64,000 bases of DNA, from assembly GCF_947169445.1 (NCBI RefSeq), contig NZ_CAMVPU010000017.1:9354-73353 (forward strand), in the 5' to 3' direction. The stretch is from an uncultured Butyrivibrio sp. (GTDB lineage Bacteria; Bacillota; Clostridia; Lachnospirales; Lachnospiraceae). This document shows, in pieces, positions 26,374 to 34,499 of this stretch. The notes under the pieces were generated by a model. That model worked only from the letters and a program-made list of their open reading frames with translations. It had not been told where the DNA came from and ran no database searches. Each line of letters starts with the position of its first letter. Positions within the stretch are counted from its first letter, which is position 1. Made by a program: the position numbers and the translations under genes.

Positions 26374-26952
26374 ATGAATGAATTTGACGAAAGATACAGT
26401 ACAGCAGAAGAAGCGATAGTTGATTCTTTCTTTATGCTGTTAAAAGACAAAGACATAGATAAAATAACGGTTTCAGATGTAGTCAAGAAGGCCGGCATAG
26501 TGAGAAGTACATTCTACAATCATTATGAAAACGTACCTGCCCTTGTGAATGCTGCAGAGGAAAAGACAATTGAGAATATCTTTAGCCTTATGGAAAGCTT
26601 TCATCCAAGGGATGACAAGGAAATCTGCAAATCCTTCTTTTTAGCTATCTGTAATTATACAAGAGAAAATCCGTTTCTTTCGACACTACTGGACAGCACA
26701 AGGGGAGACGCATTTTTTGAAAAGATGCTTCTGATGTTTGACAGATATATGAGAAAGGTTACGGATGACGAATCCTATCATATAGGGAACCGAAAGAGTG
26801 CTGCATATTTCATTGCATCGTCAATAGGCAGCACCATCGGCGTCCTTCATAAGTGGTCCACTGAGAATTTTGATGTTTCGGAAGATGAGATTGCTGATAT
26901 ACTGGCGCAGGTTTTTATAACAGGAGTTCTTCCGGGATTGAGTTTAAAATAA
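26374..26952 (+). CDS. TetR/AcrR-family regulator
   Basis: A 192-residue regulator. Residues 9-55 form a TetR-type helix-turn-helix (KITVSDVVKKAGIVRSTFYN, ending in YNHYENVPALV). The C-terminal half is a variable ligand domain resembling the TetR_C type in which DKDIDKITV-like proteins act without a bound inducer. It converges on the AMP-ligase gene (15 bp apart) and starts about 200 bp from the divergent GH13 gene. It may control the acyl-ligase/ACP/condensation trio, itself, or both. No matching operator was identified. Confidence 0.85.
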   Translation: MNEFDERYSTAEEAIVDSFFMLLKDKDIDKITVSDVVKKAGIVRSTFYNHYENVPALVNAAEEKTIENIFSLMESFHPRDDKEICKSFFLAICNYTRENPFLSTLLDSTRGDAFFEKMLLMFDRYMRKVTDDESYHIGNRKSAAYFIASSIGSTIGVLHKWSTENFDVSEDEIADILAQVFITGVLPGLSLK

Positions 26953-26967
26953 TTATTTTACTGTTTG

Positions 26968-28488
26968 TTACGCAGGAATATCTTCTTCTGCGTATTGCCT
27001 TAGTATTTTCTTGGTGGTATTTCTTCTGAAAGGATTTTCCCTGATCACAAGATGGGCAATTCTTCTGTAGCTTGGCTGGGAATTATTATATTCATCAAGA
27101 AGCTTCCATAGTTCCTTTTCAAGACTATCGTTTGTAAGTTTCTTTTTGCATATATAATCCTGGTCAGGATAAATTCTGGCTGTAAGGCCATTGCCATCTC
27201 CTGTAACAATTACTTCTTCGATGAGCGGGAAAAGCGCGAGCTTATTTTCTATTTCCTCAGGGGAGATATTTTCGCCGTTTGACAGGATGATGAGATTCTT
27301 AACCCTTCCATTGATATAAAGATAGCCATCTTCATCAATATAACCTTTATCACCGGTGTGTAGAAAACCACCTTCAAGTGTTTTGGCCGTTTCATCCGGC
27401 ATATTGTAATAGCCCTTCATGACGCTTGTACTACGAACAAGAATTTCGCCATTTTCAATCCGGATTTCTGCGTTTCTTAATATTTTCCCAACTGAGCCGC
27501 TCTTATGATTTAGAGGAGTGTTGGAACTGATAACCGGCGAGCATTCACTCATGCCGTAACCCTCGTAGATATTAATTCCATATTCCTTGAATTTATCTAC
27601 ATAGAATGGATCCAGATGTGCACCGCCTGAAAAAACTGTGGTGAGATTTCCGCCAAAGACCTTTGCAGCGACAAGCTTTTTGGGCAGGAGTTTTCCTGTG
27701 GAGGTGCTCTTTAGTTTTTTATAGATGGTCTCTATCATCATAGGCACCATCAGCATTACATTAGGTTTAAAGAGCTGCATGTTTTTTACAATGTGCAGCA
27801 GTGAGTCGTTGATGCATATAGTGACTCCAAGGGACAGGCACTTTAAGTAGTCCATGACAAGGCAGTAAGCATGGTGAATTGGAAGCACGCTCAGAGTGAC
27901 CATACCCGGATGGGCTTCATATTCCACAGCTTCCACATTGCTCATAAGGTTTTTGTGGGTTAGCATTACACCCTTACTTTTTCCGGTGGTTCCTGAAGTG
28001 AAGATTATCATAGCAAGTTCATCAGTAGAACCTGCAGGGGCATCAGAGACTTCATCTCCGGTATTTTCAAGGGATAGAAGCTCTTCCTGAGTAAGGCTGT
28101 ATATTTTGGAGATCAAAGGGCATTTATCAGCTATTTCTTTTGCCAGATCAAGCTTTTCGAAAGATAGGAATACCGCCTTTGAATCAGACCTTATCAAAAG
28201 ATCAATTATTTCGTCATCTGGAAGGAGCGGGTCAATCAGAACTGCTGTATTATCCCCTGAAGTAATGGCAAAAAAAGCTGTGATCCATTCGATAGAGCTA
28301 AAACCAACGATTGCTATGTGACTGTTTGAAAGACCATGGGCATTTAGTGCTTTTCTTATGTTAGAAGCCTGAGAGCACAGTTCACCATAGGTACGCTGAA
28401 ATACATCTTTCCCCTTGGGCCATTTTATGGCCGGTAGATCGTGGTAGTTATTATCTATTTGGTCGAGCAGTTGACGTATATTATCCAT
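26968..28488 (-). CDS. AMP-dependent acyl/aminoacyl ligase (ANL superfamily)
   Basis: A 506-residue stand-alone adenylation enzyme. Core motifs are complete: the P-loop-like FTSGTTGKSKGV with MLTHKNL, YEGYGMSECSP, TGDKGYIDEDGYLYINGR with KNLIILSNGENISPEEIE, and a C-terminal Lys motif (RNTTKKILR). It would activate a carboxylic or amino acid as the adenylate and load the small carrier protein encoded directly upstream. A third gene encodes a condensation-type domain, so the three form a split NRPS-like or acyl-transfer assembly. I chose ATG 28488 with GGGGGA upstream; a GTG at 28506 is in frame but lacks an RBS. The substrate cannot be read. Confidence 0.85.
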   Translation of the reverse strand: MDNIRQLLDQIDNNYHDLPAIKWPKGKDVFQRTYGELCSQASNIRKALNAHGLSNSHIAIVGFSSIEWITAFFAITSGDNTAVLIDPLLPDDEIIDLLIRSDSKAVFLSFEKLDLAKEIADKCPLISKIYSLTQEELLSLENTGDEVSDAPAGSTDELAMIIFTSGTTGKSKGVMLTHKNLMSNVEAVEYEAHPGMVTLSVLPIHHAYCLVMDYLKCLSLGVTICINDSLLHIVKNMQLFKPNVMLMVPMMIETIYKKLKSTSTGKLLPKKLVAAKVFGGNLTTVFSGGAHLDPFYVDKFKEYGINIYEGYGMSECSPVISSNTPLNHKSGSVGKILRNAEIRIENGEILVRSTSVMKGYYNMPDETAKTLEGGFLHTGDKGYIDEDGYLYINGRVKNLIILSNGENISPEEIENKLALFPLIEEVIVTGDGNGLTARIYPDQDYICKKKLTNDSLEKELWKLLDEYNNSQPSYRRIAHLVIRENPFRRNTTKKILRQYAEEDIPA

Positions 28489-28517
28489 GTTATTTTTTTC
28501 CCCCACGTATTATATGA

Positions 28518-28757
28518 TCAGGCAGACTTTTTTGCGCCTTCAATAAATAGAAGTGCTTCTCCGATTGTTGTTATGTTTCCTATTTTTTCTGAATCTATCT
28601 CAATATCAAAATTGTCCTCAAGATCTCCCAAAAGTGACATAAAGTCAAAAGAGCTAAGCCCCAAATCCTCTAAAAATCTCATGTCGTTTGTCATTTCCTG
28701 TGGCGTTACTGAGCAGTACTGTGCAAGAAATTCCTTAAATTTTTTTTCATTTTTCAT
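28518..28757 (-). CDS. Discrete acyl/peptidyl carrier protein
   Basis: A 79-residue acidic four-helix carrier protein. The phosphopantetheine site is in DLGLSSFDFM with S36 as the expected attachment residue, followed by the family's acidic helix (LLGDLEDNFDIEI). It lies between the condensation-domain gene and the ligase gene on the same strand, with 22- and 29-bp gaps and a strong AAAAGGAGGAG site. It is more likely dedicated to this trio than to general fatty-acid synthesis, whose genes are absent here. Confidence 0.9.
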   Translation of the reverse strand: MKNEKKFKEFLAQYCSVTPQEMTNDMRFLEDLGLSSFDFMSLLGDLEDNFDIEIDSEKIGNITTIGEALLFIEGAKKSA

Positions 28758-28779
28758 AGTGTTTTCTCCTCCTTTTTAA

Positions 28780-30165
28780 TTAGACAGTTTCCATTATTTC
28801 TTTTAAGGCTTTTGAATCATCACTTATACCGGTAAAGACAATTCGCATCATATAGTAGTAGAAAAGCTCGATGTCTTTTTCATTAAGAGCCGCTGTCTGA
28901 TAGTGGTAGGAAAAGTTCAGACCGCCGTCATCTGTGTGGGTTACGGTGAGATAAACCTTTTTGGTGGCTGCACCGTTGGCAAACCATTTGAAATACAGTG
29001 GGATACCGGAAAGGTTCATATTGTCTGCATTTAACTGAAGCGGCTGGTATGTCAGATAGCAGCTTTCATAAGTGGTTCCATCCGGAGTGCCAAAGCGCTT
29101 TTTCATGGATTGTTTTATTAGCTCCGGGTCATAATTGCTGTGAAGATATATGTTATTCTGGGTGTCCTGAACGTGCTTTGCCGCATCCAAAAAGCTCGTA
29201 GATGCGTTTATCACAGTTCTGCAGGGGAACATTATGGTCCTGCTTCCACCACTGGTCCATTCATCATGGGTGGATCTTCTTGCAATGAAGCTTTCTATAG
29301 TAATGTCTTCCTGAAAATCGTTGACCTTGGATAGATAAGTTCTCATGGTAAGAAGAAGCAGGTTGTTAAAAGAAATCCTTCTTCCCAAGCAGTATTCCAG
29401 GAGCTTTTTGGTGGCTTCGCTATCTAGCTTGTAGTCCCTGACTTCCACAAACAGGTTTTCTTTTTCTATATCTGCACTTCGAAGGCTTTTATCGTTGTGT
29501 CTTTTTCTGGATTCTTCAAGCACCTTTTTTCCCTGAATATCTGAGTAAAGTGGTTCGCCGTACTGATCAAGAATGCTCTCCCAAAAAGCTCTGTCTTTGG
29601 CAAAACGTTTTTCATTGCTGACTTTTATAAGATCCTTAGTAAGTACTTCTTCAAAACCCGCTAGCTTTTCGGGATAATCCTGGCCAAACTTGTAATGAGT
29701 ATAGAGTGCCATAATGTCTTTTACCATAACAGCAAGTCCGCAGGAATCTATAAGTCTGTGATCCAGATGAGCAAAGAATCCGTTGTAGCCATCAGGCAGC
29801 ATGACCAGTAAAAACTCATACATCGCTCTGTCAGCACCGTCAAAGGGAACGTAAGCCATGCTCTGACATACACTTTCTGCTTCTTCAAAAGACATGGCTG
29901 AAAGATTGAGTAGTTTGATTGTCTTCTGAGATTTGCGTTTAAAGTACTGCTTTATTTCACCATTCTCATCCGGAGCTGTGAACCGAAGATTCAGGCACTC
30001 ATATCTTTTCGTTTCTTCATCTATACACTTGTTTAGAAGCATAAAATCAAGGTCCATCTTCACGGCGGCTACGATGGTGACACCGCAGACCTGTTGGGTG
30101 TTGTACTGCCTTATCCATTGGTAATGCATGTTTTGGGCAGGAGTTAGCGGATATAGTGTTTTCAT
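28780..30165 (-). CDS. Condensation-domain-like acyltransferase
   Basis: A 461-residue protein with the fold pattern of NRPS condensation domains, starting with the typical LYPLTPAQNMHYQW (C1 motif). The catalytic HHxxxDG motif appears as D135-H136-RLI-D140-S141, so the second His and the Asp are kept while the first His and the Gly are replaced. This may signal an acyltransferase of the PapA/WES kind rather than a classic peptide synthetase domain. It is first in the leftward trio with a carrier protein and a ligase, and would transfer the carrier-bound group onto an unknown acceptor. GAGGAG precedes the ATG. Confidence 0.8.
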   Translation of the reverse strand: MKTLYPLTPAQNMHYQWIRQYNTQQVCGVTIVAAVKMDLDFMLLNKCIDEETKRYECLNLRFTAPDENGEIKQYFKRKSQKTIKLLNLSAMSFEEAESVCQSMAYVPFDGADRAMYEFLLVMLPDGYNGFFAHLDHRLIDSCGLAVMVKDIMALYTHYKFGQDYPEKLAGFEEVLTKDLIKVSNEKRFAKDRAFWESILDQYGEPLYSDIQGKKVLEESRKRHNDKSLRSADIEKENLFVEVRDYKLDSEATKKLLEYCLGRRISFNNLLLLTMRTYLSKVNDFQEDITIESFIARRSTHDEWTSGGSRTIMFPCRTVINASTSFLDAAKHVQDTQNNIYLHSNYDPELIKQSMKKRFGTPDGTTYESCYLTYQPLQLNADNMNLSGIPLYFKWFANGAATKKVYLTVTHTDDGGLNFSYHYQTAALNEKDIELFYYYMMRIVFTGISDDSKALKEIMETV

Positions 30166-30434
30166 AGTTTTCTCCTCCTCGCGTTACATACTGACTTAAC
30201 TGAATGAAAAGTTAGCATAGTTTCCGAGTGGATGAAATACCGTTTAGGATTTAACAAACACTTTGAAGAAAATTGACCGGAAGATATCAAACAGAATTTG
30301 GAAATGTGTAGTATATCTGATTTTTATTTTCCTTTTAGATTTTTATAGGCGAGGCGTGATAAAATTAACAGAAAGAGTAAGTATTAAGCATATGCGAAGA
30401 AATAACATAGGAAAAGACAAAGGGGAAGGTTACA

Positions 30435-30923
30435 TTGAAGACGATAGATGAAAGTGTATTTATTGCACCTGGAGCACAGATTGTAGGAAATGTTCAGATT
30501 GGAAAAGACAGCGCTGTATGGTATAACGCGGTTGTTCGCGGAGATTCAGCCACTGTAGTGGTTGGTAAGCGCACTAATATCCAGGACCTTGCATGTCTGC
30601 ATGTGGATAAGAAGTATAAGCTTGAAATAGGGGATGGCGTTACTATAGGACACAGTGCAATAGTTCACGGATGCACTGTTGGAAACAATGTTCTTATCGG
30701 AATGGGAGCAATTATCATGAACGGGGCCCATATTGGTAATAACTGTATCATTGGTGCCGGTGCTCTGGTAACAGAAAATGTTGAAATACCGGATGGATCA
30801 ATGGTATACGGAAGCCCTGCAAAGGTAATCAGACCGCTGACAGATAGAGAGGTGCAGGGAATAAGAGAAAACGCTGATCTGTACGTTGAGCATGCATTAG
30901 CTGCTAAGGGGGAGAATAAATAA
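30435..30923 (+). CDS. Gamma-carbonic anhydrase family protein
   Basis: A 162-residue left-handed beta-helix protein built of hexapeptide repeats (IAPGAQIVGNVQIGKDSAVW onward). The zinc-ligand histidines are visible in CLHVDKK and GHSAIVHG. Members bind zinc or iron and may hydrate CO2; many have no proven activity (YrdA/PaaY type). The apparent start is TTG at 30435, eight bases after AGGGGAAGG. It lies 5 bp before the AEC transporter gene, so the two form an operon diverging from the condensation-ligase trio. Confidence 0.88.
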   Translation: MKTIDESVFIAPGAQIVGNVQIGKDSAVWYNAVVRGDSATVVVGKRTNIQDLACLHVDKKYKLEIGDGVTIGHSAIVHGCTVGNNVLIGMGAIIMNGAHIGNNCIIGAGALVTENVEIPDGSMVYGSPAKVIRPLTDREVQGIRENADLYVEHALAAKGENK

Positions 30924-30928
30924 TAACT

Positions 30929-31867
30929 ATGGAAAACTTAATAGTTGCGACAAATGCGGTCATACCGTTTATGGTGTATATATTTCTAGGGGCAATTGCA
31001 AAGAAGTTTAACCTGGTAAACGAGAACTTTTTGAAGGAAATGAATGGTGTTGTGTTCAAAGTGTTTTTTCCGTTTATCATGTTCAACAACTTATATGATG
31101 TGGATTTTGGGAAGCTTAGCGGTGCAAGATATGTAGAGTTTGCTGTGGTGGCGACGTTGATAGTGATCATAGCGTCATTTGTATTGGTACCTTTGTTTTC
31201 TAAAGACAACCGCCGCAAAGGAGTTATAACCCAGGCAATCTTCAGAAGTAATTCAGTTTTGTATGCGATTCCGCTTGCGCAGAGCGTGTTCGGATCAGAA
31301 GGCTCCACTATGGCAAGCATTGTTGTTGCATTTGTAGTGCCGATATACAACATAGCTTCGGTGGCAATCCTTGAGTATTACAGGGGAGGCAGGGTTTCTT
31401 ATGGAAAGCTTTTTATAAATATTCTAAAGAATCCTCTTATTATCGGTGCTATAGCAGGTGTCCTTTTTAATTTCCTTCCTGTAACAATGCCGGCTTGCCT
31501 GACACTTCCTATATCGGAATTGTGCAACATGGCAACTCCGCTGTCACTTTTTGTTCTCGGTGGAACGCTTCATCTTTCTAACATGAAGAAGGATTATATT
31601 CCATTAACTGTTGGTGTTTTATTAAAACTCATAATGGTGCCTAGCATTTTATCAGTTATCATGGCCAACCTGGGATTTAGAGGAAATGAGTTTTTTGTAG
31701 TATTTGTCATGTTTGCAACGCCCGTAGCTGCAGCATCATATCCAATGGCGCAGAGTATGGATGCTGATGCAGATCTGGCGGGAGAATACGTTGTGATAAC
31801 GACTGTCCTTTCGATTGCAACGATCTTTTGCTGGATACTGGTACTTAAGAGATTTGGACTAATATGA
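30929..31867 (+). CDS. AEC-family transporter
   Basis: A 312-residue membrane protein with about ten helices in two five-helix halves, as in the auxin-efflux-carrier family (AEC). Family members export or take up small organic anions such as malate. Recognisable features include VFKVFFPFIMFNNLYD near residues 37-52 and the Asn/Pro-rich helices IVVAFVVPIYN and ATPVAAASYPMAQSM. It begins 5 bp after the carbonic-anhydrase-like gene, whose stop overlaps its RBS region. The substrate is unknown. Confidence 0.85.
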   Translation: MENLIVATNAVIPFMVYIFLGAIAKKFNLVNENFLKEMNGVVFKVFFPFIMFNNLYDVDFGKLSGARYVEFAVVATLIVIIASFVLVPLFSKDNRRKGVITQAIFRSNSVLYAIPLAQSVFGSEGSTMASIVVAFVVPIYNIASVAILEYYRGGRVSYGKLFINILKNPLIIGAIAGVLFNFLPVTMPACLTLPISELCNMATPLSLFVLGGTLHLSNMKKDYIPLTVGVLLKLIMVPSILSVIMANLGFRGNEFFVVFVMFATPVAAASYPMAQSMDADADLAGEYVVITTVLSIATIFCWILVLKRFGLI

Positions 31868-31963
31868 TATGAGTTCTATAAAAAGGGCGATAAGCTTGAA
31901 CTTGTTGATGAAATCGAAGCCACTCATGTGGGATGTGAGTATGGTGAATATGGTGAGGAGTAA
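31868..31963 (+). pseudogene. C-terminal remnant of an unidentified gene
   Basis: Thirty-one open codons directly after the AEC stop, without any start codon, end in TAA. The peptide has the look of a real acidic C-terminus (YEFYKKGDKLELVDEIEATH followed by a Gly/Glu-rich end). It is probably left over from a deleted gene between the transporter and the GH43 gene, and it now supplies the latter's ribosome binding site. Confidence 0.4.
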
Positions 31964-31965
31964 AA

Positions 31966-32982
31966 ATGCCAAAGAAGAGAACACTTTCGCAAAAAATTGA
32001 TGAATATCCATACAGCATAAGAGATGTGCATATAAGTGATCCATTCATACTTGCTGATGAAAAGACAGGTCTTTATTACACTTATGTGCAGTTTGTTGAT
32101 TCAAAGCGTTTCCCTGATATAAAGGAAGACGAGCCGTGTTTCTATGTTTTGAAATCACCTGATCTGGTAAACTGGTCTGTTCCAAAAGTATGCTTTAGAA
32201 AAGGCGATTTCTGGGCAGATAAAGATTACTGGGCTCCGGAATGTCATGTTTGGAATGGGAAATATTACATCATTTCCTCATTTAGAGCAGAAGGAAAATA
32301 CAGGGGATGTCAGTGTCTTGTTTCAGAAAGTCCGGAAGGACCATTTGAGCCGGTAGGTGAAGCACCGATTACTCCGAAGGGTTGGCATTGCCTTGATGGC
32401 ACGTTATACGTGGATGAACAGAACAATCCGTGGCTCGTTTTTTGCCATGAATGGATGCAGGTTTATGATGGACAGATCTGCGCAATAAGGTTAAGTGATG
32501 ATCTTTCAAAAGCAGTATCAGAGCCTGAAATCTTATTTAGAGCATCTGATGCTCCATGGCGTGGAAAGGCTGCAGCGGATGGAGGCCTTGTGACCGATGG
32601 ACCGTTTTTGTTCAGATTAAAGACCGGAACACTTATCATGCTGTGGTCCAGCTTTTCAGAAAGAGGCGGATATACCGTGGGCTATGCGAGGTCTGCAAGT
32701 GGAACAATCCATGGTCCGTGGATTCAGGAAGAAATTCCACTCTATGCTCTTGATGGTGGTCATGCCATGCTCTTTAAGACATTTAGCGGGAAGCTGATGA
32801 TGTCACTTCATTGTCCCAATATCCATGAAAAGAAGCGAATCTTACTTTTTGAGATGGAAGAAAAGGGTGACAGTCTGGCAATTAAAAATGAAATTACTGG
32901 TAACTGGTATAACAATGCCGGTGGCGCCGCTGAAAAATGGCGCTATAAGGCAGAATGTACAGAGGCTTTTTATACAAGCTGA
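31966..32982 (+). CDS. GH43-type beta-xylosidase/alpha-arabinofuranosidase
   Basis: A 338-residue five-bladed beta-propeller glycosidase without a signal peptide, so cytoplasmic. The catalytic-base Asp is D25 in HISDPFIL. The pKa-modulating Asp lies in HCLDGTLY. HEWMQVYDG and TDGPFLF match a GH43 subgroup in which the usual EGP reads DGP, so the acid Glu is uncertain. It ends with a short divergent tail. It probably trims arabinose or xylose from imported hemicellulose oligomers. GTGAGGAG is the RBS. Confidence 0.85.
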   Translation: MPKKRTLSQKIDEYPYSIRDVHISDPFILADEKTGLYYTYVQFVDSKRFPDIKEDEPCFYVLKSPDLVNWSVPKVCFRKGDFWADKDYWAPECHVWNGKYYIISSFRAEGKYRGCQCLVSESPEGPFEPVGEAPITPKGWHCLDGTLYVDEQNNPWLVFCHEWMQVYDGQICAIRLSDDLSKAVSEPEILFRASDAPWRGKAAADGGLVTDGPFLFRLKTGTLIMLWSSFSERGGYTVGYARSASGTIHGPWIQEEIPLYALDGGHAMLFKTFSGKLMMSLHCPNIHEKKRILLFEMEEKGDSLAIKNEITGNWYNNAGGAAEKWRYKAECTEAFYTS

Positions 32983-33026
32983 TGATAGAACATTAGTAGT
33001 ATAATCGACGAAGTTTATGGGGGATT

Positions 33027-33352
33027 GGACCGCTGGAATATTAGTATCTGAGTTGACCTCTTTTTACAAATTTGTAATATGAGTCATGTAAATATATATT
33101 GGCAAATGACTCACATTATAAAATTCCAATTTTTGAGTCAATGTATTGGAAGCCATTGCTTGACCTCAAATTTTAATAATTCAAAATGGGTCAATCATGT
33201 AGTTGTAGATTGTTGACTGCAATTATAGTTTGTAGTTAATGAGTCATTTGATACCTAAATTCGCTATGACCGCATATTGTAAATTTGGATACTGAGTCAA
33301 TCATAAGAATTTTGCATGATGACTGCAAATATAGATTACTACTTTTGAGTCG
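33027..33352. repeat. Alternating TGACYKC / GAGTCA array, 53-bp period
   Basis: Short half-sites alternate in orientation: TGAC at 33054, GAGTCA 33081, TGACTC 33107, GAGTCA 33135, TGACCTC 33161, GGGTCA 33188, TGACTGC 33214, GAGTCA 33241, TGACCGC 33267, GAGTCA 33294, TGACTGC 33320, GAGTCG 33347. Intervals are 27, 26, 28, 26, 27, 26, 27, 26, 27, 26 and 27 bp. The 20-bp stretches between them are AT-rich and all different. A degenerate GGACCGC at 33027 may be the left edge. The 53-bp unit is not a multiple of three, so this is not coding. A TATAAT at 33000-33005 and terminators at 33393-33469 bracket it, which fits a transcribed RNA of about 400 nt. Confidence 0.75.
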
Positions 33353-33392
33353 AGAAAAATAAATATGTTTGTGCATTAAAAAAGCAGCTCTG

Positions 33393-33427
33393 AGCCATTT
33401 TTGAAGAAATTCGAAGATGGCTTTTTT
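33393..33427 (+). terminator. Terminator after the alternating array
   Basis: A 13-bp stem (agccatttttgaa against ttcgaagatggct, two G-T pairs) with a GAAA loop and a T6 run. It lies 40 bp beyond the last array half-site. Confidence 0.8.
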
Positions 33428-33469
33428 ATATAATAAGAAATTTCTCCGGATTTCTTATTATATAAAAAA
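33422..33469. repeat. Perfect 20-bp-stem hairpin
   Basis: Exact inverted repeats of 20 bp (33422-33441 and 33450-33469) with an 8-nt loop. Its left arm starts with the T-run of the preceding terminator, so the two structures could compete. The remainder up to 33607 shows nothing I can assign apart from the RBS ACAGGAGG at 33591-33598. Confidence 0.8.
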
Positions 33470-33607
33470 CGTAATACAATATAAAGTTTTTCTGAAATAA
33501 GTCTAAATTCATCTTGCAAAGTGGACTTAATCAGTCGATTTCTAATACAATGAAAGTATAGTATATATTCAATTATCCGTGATGTTTTTTACAGGAGGAA
33601 TCGACCA

Positions 33608-34447
33608 ATGACTAGAAAACATACCATTTTAGATCGTTCAATTATCGGATATTTTGTTCTTTTAATATTTGTTTTGCTCTTTTCATCTATTGGTGCATCC
33701 CTTATAGATAATCCCCTTTCAAACGTTATACCGGGTTATGCAAAAGAAATGTCCGGATACGGAATAACTGCGACATCTGCGTCCGGTATCGGAGCTGCTA
33801 TAGGTGTTATTTTAGCAGCTATTATATTTACGCTTTGGTTCAGGCCTGAATTCAAGGGCGTCCTTGGCTTGAGAGGCTTTTGGTGGGGAGTTTTGGTTAT
33901 GCTTCCTTTCCTTATAGCAGATTATGTTGGTGCTGCTATTGATCTTTATACATTTGGATTTGGCAATGTGCTTGTTGCTTTTTTATCTGCTCTTTCGCCT
34001 GGATTTACCGAGGAAGTAGCATTCAGAGGTCTTGGGATAGCCAATTATATGAGAACGATCAAGTCTGAGAAGCAGATTAAACATATATTCTGGCTGTCAA
34101 CAATATTGTTTGCTGCTGTACATATTACCAATATCTTTTCAGGCGGAAGTCCTGTGGCTGGTATCTTTCAGGTAGTATATTGTGTCGGAGTTGGCGCTAT
34201 TTTGGGCGCGGTATATTTACGCACTGCTAACCTGTGGGTTGTGATGATCGCGCATTTTACACTGGATTTTGCCGGACTTATTAACAGTTACTATACTTCA
34301 ACAGGCGGTCTTTCGACACAGCTGATTGCCAGTGACTATGTCAATCTTGTGGTATCTGCGATTGGAATAGTAACTGCACTTATCTTGTTATCACCTAAGA
34401 ACTACCCTAAGATCATGGATCTTTGGAAAGAAAAGTGGAGCCTGTAG
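33608..34447 (+). CDS. CPBP-family intramembrane protease
   Basis: A 279-residue protein with about seven or eight membrane helices. The CPBP (Abi/CAAX-protease-like) motifs are present: E135-E136-VAF-R140 in FTEEVAFRG, the first His in AAVHITN, and the second in AHFTLDFAG. Such glutamic proteases cut substrates within the membrane. In Firmicutes they occur with bacteriocin, immunity and surface-anchoring systems. It opens a protease-rich island running to 40987. The RBS is ACAGGAGG, 9 bases before the ATG. Confidence 0.88.
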   Translation: MTRKHTILDRSIIGYFVLLIFVLLFSSIGASLIDNPLSNVIPGYAKEMSGYGITATSASGIGAAIGVILAAIIFTLWFRPEFKGVLGLRGFWWGVLVMLPFLIADYVGAAIDLYTFGFGNVLVAFLSALSPGFTEEVAFRGLGIANYMRTIKSEKQIKHIFWLSTILFAAVHITNIFSGGSPVAGIFQVVYCVGVGAILGAVYLRTANLWVVMIAHFTLDFAGLINSYYTSTGGLSTQLIASDYVNLVVSAIGIVTALILLSPKNYPKIMDLWKEKWSL

Positions 34448-34499
34448 ACTGCACCATTTAAGAATCTATGCCTTGGAAGATAAATGAAAGGCAATGTGT

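Noticed and set aside
31966..32982. GH43 with a lost catalytic Glu
   Set aside because: The DGP instead of EGP motif appears to be normal for this GH43 subgroup as I recall it, so it is not evidence of inactivity.
33027..33352. CRISPR or a known TIGR array
   Set aside because: The repeats are only 6-7 bp, alternate in orientation and have 20-bp spacers; no Cas or Nop-domain gene is visible. Kept only as an unclassified array.
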